From NCBI RefSeq assembly GCF_029714205.1, contig NZ_CP121648.1, positions 4,601,001-4,665,000 of the forward strand: a DNA stretch of 64,000 bases, in the 5' to 3' direction. Below, piece after piece: positions 30,628 through 38,853 of the stretch. A program made the position numbers and the translations under genes. Source of the DNA: Methylobacterium sp. CB376 (lineage in GTDB: Bacteria > Pseudomonadota > Alphaproteobacteria > Rhizobiales > Beijerinckiaceae). Position 1 is the first letter of the stretch; every line of letters starts with the position of its first letter. The notes under the pieces were generated by a model. That model saw only the letters and a list, made by a program, of their open reading frames with translations. It did not search any database and had not been told where the DNA came from.

Positions 30628-31934
30628 TCTATGGACGCCTCCCGCGGCAAGGTATTCCTCAGCGACGACCACGACCTTGGGTGCGTGAATCTATCCGGCC
30701 TGTCGGTGGAGCGATCACGCCCCTGGCCTCGATGGGGTCCGCTTCTTCCGTCCTCATAACGCTAGCGGCCTCGAAGGCCGTGTCGTAGGTCAGGATCGGA
30801 AGCGGCGGCCCACGCCGTGTCGCCATCGTCGGTCACCTCGCACGCATCGCCGCTCGCGCGACGATCTCGGTCGCCCGCGTCAGGCGCGGGCGTAATCCTC
30901 CTCGCGCCTCAGCATCGCCCAGGCTATCCGCGCGGTCTTGTTGGCCATCGCCACGATCCCCTTGTTGAACCCGCGCCGGTCGATCACCGCCTGGAACCAG
31001 CGTGAGCGCGGATCGGTCTTCGTGGCCAGGCGCAAGGCGACCGCGCGGGCGCCGTGCACGAGTTGGCGCCGCAGATAGTGGTTGGCCCGGCGTCCGACGC
31101 CCCCGAGGTGCGGCTTGCCGCCGGTGGAGTACTGTCGCGGCACCAAGCCGATCCAGGCCGCGAGTTCGCGCCCTGAGCGGAACTGGCGGGCATCGCCGAC
31201 GCTGGCCTTGAGGGCGGTGGCGACGACCGGGCCCACGCCAGGCAACGTCATCAGGCGGCGGCAGACGACGTCTTCGCGGCAGATCGCCCGAAGTTGATCG
31301 TCGAGCCGCTCAAGCCGCGTCTCCAGGGTCTCCAACTCGTCGAGCAGGGCCGCGAAGGTGGCTCGCGCCATCGGCGACAGTCCCGCCTCGGAAAGTTCCG
31401 CCCGCACACGCGCTGGAAAGCGGGCCGCACCCTTCGGGTAGATGAGGCCGTACTCAGCCAGGAGCCCACGGGTATGATTGATCAGGTTCGTGCGTTGCGA
31501 GACCAGCCGATCGCGGACGCGATGAAGCGACTGCAGGTCTTGCTGCTCGGTCGACTTCACAGGCACAAACCGCATCGTGGGACGTGAGGCGGCGTCGAAG
31601 ATCGCCTCGGCGTCGACGGCATCGTTCTTCGAGCCGCGCACGAACGGCTTGACGAAGCGCGGGTTGATCAGCCGAACCTCATGCCCGGCCGCGAGGAAAG
31701 CTCGCGCCCAATGATGGGCCGTGGCGCAAGCCTCCATGGCGATCACCTTCGGGGCGAGGCTGGCCACCAGCGCCGGAAGTTTGGTGCGCCCGACGCGCCG
31801 GGAGATCACCTGACCATCGGCATCGACGCCGTGAACGTGAAACGACTGCTTGGCCAGATCGATCGCGAGCATCTGCATGGCTCTTCTCCCTCTCGGTCTC
31901 GCCCAACCTGGGCGCGGAGCGGGAGGCGTCCATC
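30628..31934 (-). mobile_element. IS110-family element (IS1111 group) nested in the IS3 element
   Basis: The element splits the IS3 OrfB codons TACGACA (30621-30627) from ACGCGCCGATGG (from about 31939). Subterminal 15-bp perfect inverted repeats ATGGACGCCTCCCGC (30631-30645) and GCGGGAGGCGTCCAT (31919-31933) mark the IS1111 subgroup, which, unlike most IS110 elements, has such repeats. No target duplication, as expected. The DEDD transposase is intact. Confidence 0.85.
30880..31878 (-). CDS. IS110/IS1111-family DEDD transposase
   Basis: The true start is ATG 31878 (MQMLAIDLAKQSFHVHG), not the longer frame that runs through the element end. The 332-residue product has the IS110 N-terminal RuvC-like domain: AIDLAKQSF (D), IAMEACATAHHWA (E), FVRGSKNDAVDAEAI (DxxD) and the C-terminal Ser-type domain with RRLMTLPGVGPVVATAL and WIGLVPRQYSTGGKP. 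The gene has no frame disruption. It may be the youngest insertion of the stack. Confidence 0.92.
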   Translation of the reverse strand: MQMLAIDLAKQSFHVHGVDADGQVISRRVGRTKLPALVASLAPKVIAMEACATAHHWARAFLAAGHEVRLINPRFVKPFVRGSKNDAVDAEAIFDAASRPTMRFVPVKSTEQQDLQSLHRVRDRLVSQRTNLINHTRGLLAEYGLIYPKGAARFPARVRAELSEAGLSPMARATFAALLDELETLETRLERLDDQLRAICREDVVCRRLMTLPGVGPVVATALKASVGDARQFRSGRELAAWIGLVPRQYSTGGKPHLGGVGRRANHYLRRQLVHGARAVALRLATKTDPRSRWFQAVIDRRGFNKGIVAMANKTARIAWAMLRREEDYARA

Positions 31935-31935
31935 C

Positions 31936-32124
31936 CATAACGCGCCGATGGAGAGCTTCTTCCACACGCTCAAGGTGGAACTGGTCCACCAGCGACGATC
32001 GGCGACCCGGGATGAGGCGCGGCGCGACCTGTTCGCCTACATCGAGGGCTACAACGACAGGCAGCGCATCCATTCGGCTCTTGGCTACGTCACACCCGAG
32101 CAAGCCGAGCGGAACGCGAGCTAA
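31936..32124 (+). pseudogene. IS3 OrfB C-terminal fragment (right of the IS1111 insertion)
   Basis: NAPMESFFHTLKVELVHQRR, DEARRDLFAYIEGYNDRQRIH and ALGYVTPEQAER complete the IS3 DDE integrase (E in MESFF). It is separated from the rest of OrfB by the nested IS1111 element. Confidence 0.9.
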
Positions 32125-32246
32125 CACCTGTGTCCGCGAAATCTGGGGAGGATCACCAACTATCTCGCCATAATCACGCTTCGCATTAACCATACTCTGA
32201 CTCGCATGAGCTTGCGGAGACGCCCTAGAGCGTGTTATGAACCTAC

Positions 32247-32320
32247 GATGTAGCGTGAGCGTTGCAAGGGCATGAGCACCGATGATGTAGCGTGAGCGTT
32301 GCAAGGGCATGAGCACCGAT
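32247..32320 (+). repeat. 37-bp tandem duplication at the start of IS5 element B
   Basis: Two exact copies of a 37-bp unit (32247-32283 and 32284-32320). The unit carries the ATG and first codons of the transposase (ATGAGCACCGAT), so the first copy contains a decoy start that runs into TAG after seven codons. Confidence 0.9.
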
Positions 32321-33116
32321 CGCGCCGCCTACCCGTCCGACGTGTCCGATGAGGAGTGGGCGCTGGTGGCGCCCTACCTGACGCTGCTGCGCGAGGACTC
32401 GGGCCAGCGTGACCACGATCTGCGCGAGGTGTTCAACGGCTTGCGCTACATCGTCAAGACCGGCGCGCCGTGGCGGTTCATGCCCCACGACCTGCCGCCG
32501 TGGGCAGCGGTCTACCAGCCGACCCAGCGCTGGTTGGCCGCCGAGTGCTTCGCCGATGTGGCCGGCGACCTGCGTGCTGTGCTGCGGCAGGCGGCCGGGC
32601 GTGAGCCGGAGCCCTCGGCGGTGATCCTGGACAGCCGGACCCAGCGCTCCTCGCCCGAGAGCGGCGAGCGGGCCGGCTACGACGGGGCCAAGCGCATGCG
32701 CGGGTCGAAGGTGCATCTGGCGGTCGACGCCCGGTCACGGGGTGGCGCTGCACGTCACGCCGGCGGATGTCGATGACCGCAGTCAGGTCGGCACGCTGAC
32801 CTGCGTGGTCCAGGCGGAGACGGACGGGGGCGTGGAGAAGGCATTCGTCGACCAGGGCTACACAGGTGAGAAGGCAGCGACCGCAGCGCAGGCGAACGGG
32901 ATCGCGTTGGAGGTGGTCAAGGCCCCGGAGGCCAAGCGCGGCTTCGTGTTGCTGCCGCGGCGTTGGGTGGTGGAGCGCTCGCTGGCCTGGGCGGTGCGCT
33001 GCCGCCGGCTGGTCAAGGACTACGAGCGTTATGCGAGCACACTGGCTGGAATGTACATGGTCGCCTTCGTCTGTGACATGCTCAGCAAGCTGGGACGCAT
33101 AGTAGAAAGTTCATAA
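32309..33116 (+). pseudogene. IS5 element B transposase, two frames
   Basis: First frame: MSTDRAAYPSDVSDEEWALV, VFNGLRYIVKTGAPWRFMP, ILDSRTQRSSPESGERAGYDGAKR (first D, quoted in part). After HLAVDARS at about 32735 the frame moves by one to ALHVTPADVDDRSQV (second D) and RGFVLLPRRWVVERSLAW (E). It therefore needs a frameshift or is mutated. Confidence 0.8.
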
Positions 33117-33136
33117 CACGCTCTAGGGTGCGCTGC

Positions 33137-33194
33137 GGTACAGTTGCCGATTTTTCCGCCGGTGCTAGATAAAAATTTCATCAAACTGGAGAGC
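33137..33194 (+). promoter_or_regulatory. Leader repeat, right copy, upstream of the LacI gene
   Basis: GATTTTTCCG, an AT-rich stretch, then TCAAACTGGAGAGC (33181-33194), three bases before GTG 33198. GGAG in the box is positioned as the ribosome-binding site of the regulator. See the left copy at 28.6 kb. Confidence 0.45.
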
Positions 33195-33197
33195 TAA

Positions 33198-34304
33198 GTG
33201 CGCCGCCCTACTATTGCCGATGTGGCCAAGGCTGCCAATGTCAGCGTATCAACAGTCGATCGTGTCCTGAAGCGCCGCCATCCCGTGCGGGAGGAAACCG
33301 CCGAGCTGGTACAACGTGCCGCGGAGGCCGTCGGCTATCATCTCGCTCAGACGGTCCGTCGCAGCGGCGAACAGGATCGGCCTGTCCGCACCCTCGGCTT
33401 CCTTCTCCAGCGGAGAAACGAGTTTTACGACACACTGGGGAAGCTCCTGCAGGAGACAACGGCTGCCTCGACGACCATCAGAGGCCGGTCGATGCTGAAG
33501 TTCCGGGACTACCAGGAGGAGGAGGTCGTCGCGGAACGCCTCGTCCAGCTTGGGCGGACATGCGATGCCGTGGCTGTCGTCGCCGCAGATCACCCACAGC
33601 TGACCGAGGCCATCGACATTTTGCACGAGAAAGGCGTGCCTGTATTCGCGTTAATTTCCGAGCTCACGGCGCCGAATCGTGCCGGCTACATAGGACTGGA
33701 CTATTGGATGGTCGGCAAAACCGCGGCCTGGTTCCTCTCCAATATGTGCAGGACGCCGGGAAAGATCGCCATTTATGTAGGGAATCATCGCTTCCAGAGC
33801 GAAATTGCCAGCGAAATGAGTTTACGTTCGTATTTCCGTGAATATGCGAGGGATTTTCAGTTACTCGAGTCGGTGGTAACCCTCGATGAAGACGACATAG
33901 CTTATAAATATACAATTAATTTATTAAGAGAGACGCAGGATCTAGTTGGCATTTACGTCGCTGGCGGCGGCATCAACGGCGTCATCCGGGCGTGCCGTGA
34001 GGACCCGAGCACCTCGTCCCGAAACCTCATGATTATTGTAATGGAAGGGACTCAAGAGGCGGCTAAAGCACTCCTTACCGGTGAGATCAAAGTGATCCTG
34101 GCGCACCCAAAGAAATTGTTAGCTGACACCCTGGTCGAAGCGATGGCGAAATCAACGATGATTAACCAAGGCGCCTACTACGTGCATCCTAGAATTCAGT
34201 TCGATATACGGACACAAGCAAATTGGATTCCTGAATCTGAGTTGCTGAAGCCGTATAAGCCCGGGCTTCCATGGCGGAGGGACATACCACGGAACCCGAC
34301 ATAG
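33198..34304 (+). CDS. LacI-family transcriptional regulator
   Basis: GTG 33198 starts 368 residues: MRRPTIADVAKAANVSVSTVDRVL is the classic LacI HTH with a hinge (RRHPVREETAELV). Residues about 65-340 resemble a periplasmic-binding-protein effector domain: VRTLGFLLQRRNEFYD, VAVVAADHPQLTEAI, ALISELTAPNRAGYIGLD. The second half is clearly AT-richer than flanking genes (many ATA/TTA codons), a sign of foreign origin. Such regulators control sugar or polyol transport genes, none of which remain here. It sits right of the IS stack, with IS256 on the other side. Confidence 0.87.
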   Translation: MRRPTIADVAKAANVSVSTVDRVLKRRHPVREETAELVQRAAEAVGYHLAQTVRRSGEQDRPVRTLGFLLQRRNEFYDTLGKLLQETTAASTTIRGRSMLKFRDYQEEEVVAERLVQLGRTCDAVAVVAADHPQLTEAIDILHEKGVPVFALISELTAPNRAGYIGLDYWMVGKTAAWFLSNMCRTPGKIAIYVGNHRFQSEIASEMSLRSYFREYARDFQLLESVVTLDEDDIAYKYTINLLRETQDLVGIYVAGGGINGVIRACREDPSTSSRNLMIIVMEGTQEAAKALLTGEIKVILAHPKKLLADTLVEAMAKSTMINQGAYYVHPRIQFDIRTQANWIPESELLKPYKPGLPWRRDIPRNPT

Positions 34305-34387
34305 AGGGGCGTATCGCCGCTGCCGTCATCAGACGGGAACTTGAGCGTCTGAGCAAACAGAAGCTGATCGAACTACGAATAATTTGA
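34271..34387 (+). pseudogene. IS66 transposase N-terminal relic (possible)
   Basis: A 38-codon frame overlapping the LacI gene 3' end carries ELERLSKQKLIEL, which matches the ELERLSKQELIE start of the decayed IS66 transposase at 38.7 kb. It then stops at TGA 34387 just before the IS256 left end. It may be a remnant of an IS66-type gene cut by later insertions. Confidence 0.3.
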
Positions 34388-34528
34388 ACCATTCGAGTAT
34401 TTGGGAAAGGGGTAGCGTCCACGGACGAGGTGTAATTTTCAGGGGGTCCGGGGTGGGGCTTGGAGTGGCCATCGGAGCTGGCGGCTAAGGTGGAGTTTGC
34501 GGACTTCAACCCGAGCCGGGAGCACCCG

Positions 34529-35514
34529 ATGACCGACGACAGAGTGGCACTGATCGAGGCCCTGCAGAAGGCCGACGACGGCAACTTCCTGCGCAGCCTC
34601 GCCGAGACCGTCCTGCAGATCCTGATGGAGGCCGACGTGGAGGGCCTGATTGGGGCGGGCCGCTACGAGCGCACGGGCGAGCGCAGCACCTACCGCAACG
34701 GCTACCGCGAGCGCAGCCTCGACACGCGGCTTGGCTCGCTCAACCTCAGGATCCCCAAGCTGCGCACCGGCAGCTACTTCCCAGGCTTCCTGGAGCCGAG
34801 GAAGACGGTCGAGAAGGCGCTGGTGGCGGTGATCCAGGAGGCGTGGATCGCCGGCGTCTCGACCCGGCGCGTGGACGAGCTGGTGCAGGCCATGGGCCTG
34901 TCAGGCATCTCGAAGTCGAGCGTGTCCAAGCTGTGCAAGGATATTGACGAGCGCGTCACGGCGTTCCTGACGCGTCCGCTCTCTGGCGCGTGGCCCTATC
35001 TGTGGCTCGACGCCACCTACCTGAAGGTGCGCGAGGGCGGGCGCATCGTGTCGGTGGCCGCCATAGTCGCCGTGGCGGTGGACACCGAGGGCCGGCGAGA
35101 GATCGTCGGGCTGCACATCGGCCCGTCCGAAGCCGAGGTGTTCTGGACCGACTTCCTGCGCAGCCTGGTCAAGCGCGGGCTCTCGGGCGTGCAGCTCGTG
35201 ATCTCGGATGCCCACGAGGGTCTCAAGGCCGCGATCCGCCGGGTGCTCAAGGCGACGTGGCAGCGGTGTCGTGTTCATTGGACCCGCAATGCCCTGGCCT
35301 ACGTGCCGCGCGCCCAGCAGACGATGGTCGCGGCGGGCCTGCGTCACGCCTTCCAGCAGACGGATCAGGCCGCGGCCCGCGCTGCGCTCCACCACCTCGC
35401 CGAGCAGCTGCACACCCGCTGGCCGAAGCTTCACGGCTTCATCGCCGAAACCTGCGAGGACGTTCTGGCCTACATGACCTTCCCGGCTCAGCATCGCACT
35501 AAATTGCATTCGAC
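34529..35514 (+). pseudogene. IS256 (mutator) transposase, N-terminal part
   Basis: The frame opens at 34460, but ATG 34529 (MTDDRVALIEALQ) is the usual start. RSTYRNGYRERSLDTRLGSL and LRIPKLRTGSYFPGFLEPR are mutator signatures, WLDATYLKVREGGRIVSVA (first D), LVISDAHEGLKAAIRRVL (second D). It reads to HRTKLHST at about 35514, where the IS110 element cuts it; the C-terminus with the Glu region is at 37108-37326. Confidence 0.9.
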
Positions 35515-37107
35515 GGATGTGATGGACAAGACCGCCCGCACCTTTCGTGGTAGGTTTCTTGTCGCGCGGGCGACCTCGTGGCGAAGAGTGGAGCCTCGGC
35601 TGCAAGCTCCGTCGGGCCGCCTCATCCGAGCCCTGCCGGCTTGAGGCGTCCGCGCGCCGCCTTTGAGGGACGCGGCGTCCAGTGCGCCACGACCTGCTCG
35701 TAAGCCGTCTCCGCCCGCCGGGCGATCTCCATCTCCTGCTCGCGTAACGCCTTGACGTTGTAGGCGTAGGCTGGACCGCGCCGGTTGCCCTTCTTCTGCG
35801 GCAGACCGGCCTGCAGTTCGAGACCGCGCACCTTGGTGGCCACGAGGGCAGGGCGAGCCCAGAGATAGTCCGCCTCCTTGGTCAGCAGGTGCCAGCAGAG
35901 CACGGCGAGCTTGCGCGCCGTGGCCACCGCCGCGATCTGGTGACCGCGCCGGGCGCGCACCCGCACGAAGAACGCGTGCAGCGGCCCTGGGGCCTTGGCG
36001 GCGGCCCAGGCCGCCTCGACCAGCATCGCTCGGGCATGGCTTCGCCCCGCCTTGCTGATGCGGCCGTGCTGGGCGAGCCCGAGGCCGGATTGGCGCACGC
36101 GCGGGTTCAGCCCGAAGTAGCTCACCAACTTCTGCGGGCTGGGGAAGCGGCGCACGTCGCCGATCGCGGCGGCGAGCCCGGCGGCCACCGTCACGTTGAT
36201 GCCGGTGACGGTGAGCAGGCGGCGCACCACGGGACTGTCGACCGTCGCTTCGCCGATCGCTCGATCGAGGACGGCAAGGTCCTCGCCCAGAGCATCGAAC
36301 TCGCGCAGGTGCCGCCGCACCGCCGCGTGCTCGTCGTCGGGCAACGCCTGCCGTTCCAGCCAGGCTCGGCCGACCCGGCTGAACAGGTCGGCGTGCGGGC
36401 ATGGCGGCACGAGGTGAGCGTGCAGGATCGCGTGGGTCTCGTTCTTGAGGCACGTGCGATGGCGCACGACCTGATTGCGCCGCGCCACGAGCCGGCGCAG
36501 CCGCTCGGTGGCCGCGTCCGGCGTCCAGACCTCCGGCAGGTAGCCCGCCGCATAGAGGTTGGCGAGCACGCCCGCGTCGATCTTGTCGGTCTTCACGTGC
36601 GCATGGGCGATCGCCTTCACCTGCAGCGGGTTGGCGATCACCACCCGCGCCACGTGCGGTTTTAGCAGATGCGAGACGGCCATCGCGTTGCCGGTCGCCT
36701 CGATCACCACCTCATCGCTGGCCTGCAGGGTGCGGGCAAAGCCCTCCAGTCCGCTGCGGGTCATGTCGACCCGGCCGGCATGCCTGAGCCGGCCGTCCTC
36801 CCACACCACCACCTCGGCGAAGGTGCGGTGGAGGTCCATTCCGATCACGCGTCGCATGCGCGCTCCTCCTGGTCAGGTTGCGAGGGGGAGCGGCGGGCGA
36901 CACGACACCTACGGATCCGCGCTCACGGCGCAACCGGGCGAGTCGCAGAGGCGGCCAGCTACTAACACGAGCTCTCAGCTCATCGTATGCATCGGCCTGC
37001 CCGCACCTTCGTGCTCCCGGTGCCTCTGTCCCGGATGGTCGCACCATACGCCAAGCCCAGCAGGAGCTCAGCCGAACCGCGGCACCGCCATCCTCATACC
37101 GGTTACA
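35515..37107 (-). mobile_element. IS110-family element nested in IS256
   Basis: The element separates HRTKLHST (ending near 35514) from NPLERLNKEI (starting near 37108) of the IS256 transposase. It is about 1.6 kb with an intact minus-strand transposase. No inverted repeats or target duplication visible, which fits the IS110 group (as distinct from IS1111). Confidence 0.85.
35622..36857 (-). CDS. IS110-family DEDD transposase, 411 aa
   Basis: MRRVIGMDLHRTFAEVVVWE (D), EVVIEATGNAMAVSHLL (E), AHVKTDKIDAGVLANL (DxxD) form the RuvC-like site; the C-terminal part has RRLLTVTGINVTVAAGLAA and YFGLNPRVRQSGLG with the conserved Ser. Only distantly like the IS1111-type protein at 30.9 kb. The gene is intact and long for the family. 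Confidence 0.92.
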   Translation of the reverse strand: MRRVIGMDLHRTFAEVVVWEDGRLRHAGRVDMTRSGLEGFARTLQASDEVVIEATGNAMAVSHLLKPHVARVVIANPLQVKAIAHAHVKTDKIDAGVLANLYAAGYLPEVWTPDAATERLRRLVARRNQVVRHRTCLKNETHAILHAHLVPPCPHADLFSRVGRAWLERQALPDDEHAAVRRHLREFDALGEDLAVLDRAIGEATVDSPVVRRLLTVTGINVTVAAGLAAAIGDVRRFPSPQKLVSYFGLNPRVRQSGLGLAQHGRISKAGRSHARAMLVEAAWAAAKAPGPLHAFFVRVRARRGHQIAAVATARKLAVLCWHLLTKEADYLWARPALVATKVRGLELQAGLPQKKGNRRGPAYAYNVKALREQEMEIARRAETAYEQVVAHWTPRPSKAARGRLKPAGLG

Positions 37108-37326
37108 AACCCGCTTGAACGCCTGAACAAGGAGATCAAGCGACGCGCTGATGTGGTTGGGATCTTTCCCAACACCGACTCGATCCAGCGCCTCATCGGC
37201 GCGGTGTTGCTGGAAGCCAACGACGAGTGGCAGCTGCAGCACCGCTACATGCAGGTCGAGGGCATGACCGGCCTCACGTCGGCGTTGATCGAGGAGGCGA
37301 TCACTCTTCCACCGCAGGCCGCCTGA
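37108..37326 (+). pseudogene. IS256 transposase, C-terminal part
   Basis: NPLERLNKEIKRRADVVGIF, then PNTDSIQRLIGAVLLEANDEW and a YMQVEGM end, continue the IS256 transposase (last catalytic Glu in the LNKEIKRR region). It is cut off from the N-terminal part by IS110. Confidence 0.9.
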
Positions 37327-37389
37327 CCGATGGCCGCTCCAACTCCACCCCCAAAGTCCACCTCGTTGACGGACGTGACCTGGAAAGGG

Positions 37390-37413
37390 GAGCCGGGCCG
37401 CAAGGCCCGGCTC
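37390..37413 (-). terminator. Hairpin after trxA
   Basis: A perfect 10-bp stem GAGCCGGGCC/GGCCCGGCTC (37390-37399, 37404-37413). On the minus strand it follows the trxA stop by 24 bases and continues CCCTTTCC, a weak U-tract. Likely trxA terminator, with IS256 inserted right behind it. Confidence 0.65.
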
Positions 37414-37437
37414 TGGCGCAGCACCACGGCAGCACGG

Positions 37438-37761
37438 TCAGGCGATCGCGGACTGGATCCAGCGCAACAGGTCGCCCTTCGGCGCCGCCCCGACCTTCTG
37501 GCTGGCGAGCTTGCCGTCCTTGAAGATCATCAGGGTCGGGATCGGGCGGATGCCGTATTCCGAGACGATGCCGGGGTTCTCGTCCACGTTCACCTTGGCG
37601 ATCTTCACCCGGCCCTGCATCTCGCTCGAGATCTCCTCGAGCACCGGCCCGATCGCCTGACAGGGACCGCACCACTCGGCCCAGAAATCGACGACGACGG
37701 GCTCGGAGGCCTCGAGGACATCCTGCCTGAAGCTCGCGTCGGTCACCTTCACGGTTGCCAT
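37438..37761 (-). CDS. trxA: Thioredoxin
   Basis: 107 residues with the redox motif WCGPC at 30-34, the cis-Pro segment [13 protein letters not shown] (Pro at about 75) and the standard fold. Length is typical of TrxA (105-110 aa). It reduces disulfides in ribonucleotide reductase and other proteins using NADPH through thioredoxin reductase. ATG 37761 has AGGAGG-like AGGAGGG 12 bases upstream, a good ribosome-binding site. The gene is a core gene that survived in the middle of the IS region: IS256 lies downstream, the IS66 relic upstream. Confidence 0.96.
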   Translation of the reverse strand: MATVKVTDASFRQDVLEASEPVVVDFWAEWCGPCQAIGPVLEEISSEMQGRVKIAKVNVDENPGIVSEYGIRPIPTLMIFKDGKLASQKVGAAPKGDLLRWIQSAIA

Positions 37762-37885
37762 CGCAAAACCCTCCTATGTCCGGGACGCCGCAAACCCGGC
37801 TTCACCGCGGCGTGAGTGCCGCTTAGCAAGCTGCGAGAGCCCGATCAAGCTGGATAACTAATGCAATTGAGAATATATGAACTCC

Positions 37886-37978
37886 AATATCCCAAGATAT
37901 ATTCTATGAAGGTTCTTGAGTTCGTTATTGCCCGCGCCCCTTGCGCGACGTAGGTTTCCCTGATTTCCTTGAGGGATG
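37886..37978 (-). repeat. 93-bp long inverted repeat, left copy
   Basis: Read on the minus strand it starts CATCCCTCAAGGAAATCAG and ends CTTGGGATATT. It pairs with 38761-38853 at about three quarters identity with no gaps. Both copies point away from the IS66 relic. Coding potential in both: ILGYWSSYI versus TLGYMIVYI. Confidence 0.7.
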
Positions 37979-38014
37979 GGCCGCAGGTAAGCAACCACGC
38001 CCGCGGCAGCGGGC

Positions 38015-38763
38015 TCAGGCGCGGATGGTCTTGAGGATGTTCGCGAAGGTGCCGGCACCTGAGGGGCGAGCGGTGTCGACGACCGTACGGTCGTCCGCCT
38101 CGCCCGCGGGCGCCCACATGGCCCGACAGCCGTTCGTCACCTTCCGCTGCACCACCGCCGGGCGCAGGGCTCGCTCGCAGCCGTTGTTAGTGACCGCCAC
38201 ACGGTCGGGATGGCCGAGGAAGACCAGAAGCTGATCGCGAGCCCGGCCGATTTTAGCCTGCAGAGCGCGGGTCAGATCGCAACGGCTTGGTACGTGCAGG
38301 ATGGCGGACAGACGCCGCTCCAGCGCCCGGCGCTTGGCCGCGAGCGTCGAGGCCGCCAGGCCGGTGACGCGCTCGGCCAGGCTGAACACCGACCCGAGCC
38401 AGAGTTGCAGGCGGAGCGGCACCGGGTCGTCGCTCACCTCGACCGTATAAGCGACCTCGCGCGCCAGATGCGCCAGGCAGGTCTGGTGACGCTCGCCGTG
38501 GCCCTGCTGGGCGGTGGAGCGGTCCGACAGCCGCACCGCGGGCCGGTGCCCGTCCATCATCGCGTGCACCACCGCGGCGGCTCGGGTCGGGGCAGCGTGA
38601 TGCACCACCGCCTCGTCCGAGCGGAAGACCCCTCGCGCCGCTCCTTGCGATCAGTGGAGGGCGGCTTGGAGTAGGTGCGCGAGGTCTTCTCCGGCCGCTG
38701 CAGCCGCAGCACCGGCTCGATCAGCTCCTACTTGCTCAGGCGCTCCAGCTCGCTGCGGCTCAT
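38015..38763 (-). pseudogene. IS66-family transposase (TnpC) relic
   Basis: The 5' end (ATG 38763, SRSELERLSK) hits an in-frame TAG at codon 12, continues ELIEPVLRLQRPEKTSRTYSK, then drifts. The C-terminal frame to 38015 is clear: TCLAHLAREVAYTVEVSDD, RRLSAILHVPSRCDLTRAL, NNGCERALRPAVVQRKVTNG, FANILKTIRA. The central catalytic Asp region is missing or scrambled, so the gene is dead. No accessory IS66 genes (tnpA, tnpB) were seen. Confidence 0.8.
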
Positions 38764-38853
38764 CCCACGAGGGAATCAGCGAAATCCACGCCGCGCGAGG
38801 GGCGTGGGCAATACCGAATTCAAGGCCATGCATGAAATATACTTTGGGATATA
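38761..38853 (+). repeat. 93-bp long inverted repeat, right copy
   Basis: Starts CATCCCACGAGGGAATCAG and ends TTTGGGATATA; partner of 37886-37978. Its first three bases are the complement of the IS66 relic start codon. Downstream DNA to 38.96 kb is very AT-rich. Confidence 0.7.

Larger units (their letters stand above)
29561..32155 (+). mobile_element. IS3-family element nested in IS5 element A
   Basis: Left end TGGTACTCCCCCGGTTTCACGGACACC region and right end (reversed) TGATCCTCCCCAGATTTCGCGGACAC region match as imperfect inverted repeats. It is flanked by a 4-bp duplication CCAA (29557-29560 and 32156-32159), typical of IS3 (3-5 bp). Removing the copy restores the IS5 reading frame exactly. 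The element is itself interrupted by an IS1111-type element. Confidence 0.85.
28708..32226 (+). mobile_element. IS5-family element A, interrupted by an IS3 element
   Basis: Ends are inverted repeats AGGGCGTCTC (28708-28717) and GAGACGCCCT (32217-32226). The transposase gene on the plus strand is split: the 5' part ends at 29560, and the last codons (AAC TAT CTC GCC, giving NYLA) resume at 32156 after the inserted IS3 copy. Without the insertion the element would be about 0.92 kb, the usual length. Confidence 0.85.
32229..33122 (+). mobile_element. IS5-family element B (CTAG target)
   Basis: Perfect inverted repeats AGCGTGTTATGAAC (32229-32242) and GTTCATAACACGCT (33109-33122), flanked by CTAG on both sides (32225-32228 and 33123-33126), the YTAR target duplication of IS5. 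Length 894 bases. It abuts element A's right end, so it may have inserted into it or just beside it. Confidence 0.88.
34410..37381 (+). mobile_element. IS256-family element, interrupted by an IS110 element
   Basis: Inverted ends GGTAGCGTCCACGGACGAGG (from 34411) and, reversed, GGTCACGTCCGTCAACGAGG (to 37380) match at about 15 of 20. The transposase resumes in frame after the IS110 copy. Flanks are similar (GGGAAAGG left; GGAAAGGG right), so an 8-bp target duplication is possible but not exact. End points are accurate to a few bases. Confidence 0.8.

Noticed and set aside
30880..32316. A longer start for the IS1111 transposase, running to 32316
   Set aside because: The extension crosses the element end and the IS3 and IS5 remnants; the real start is ATG 31878.
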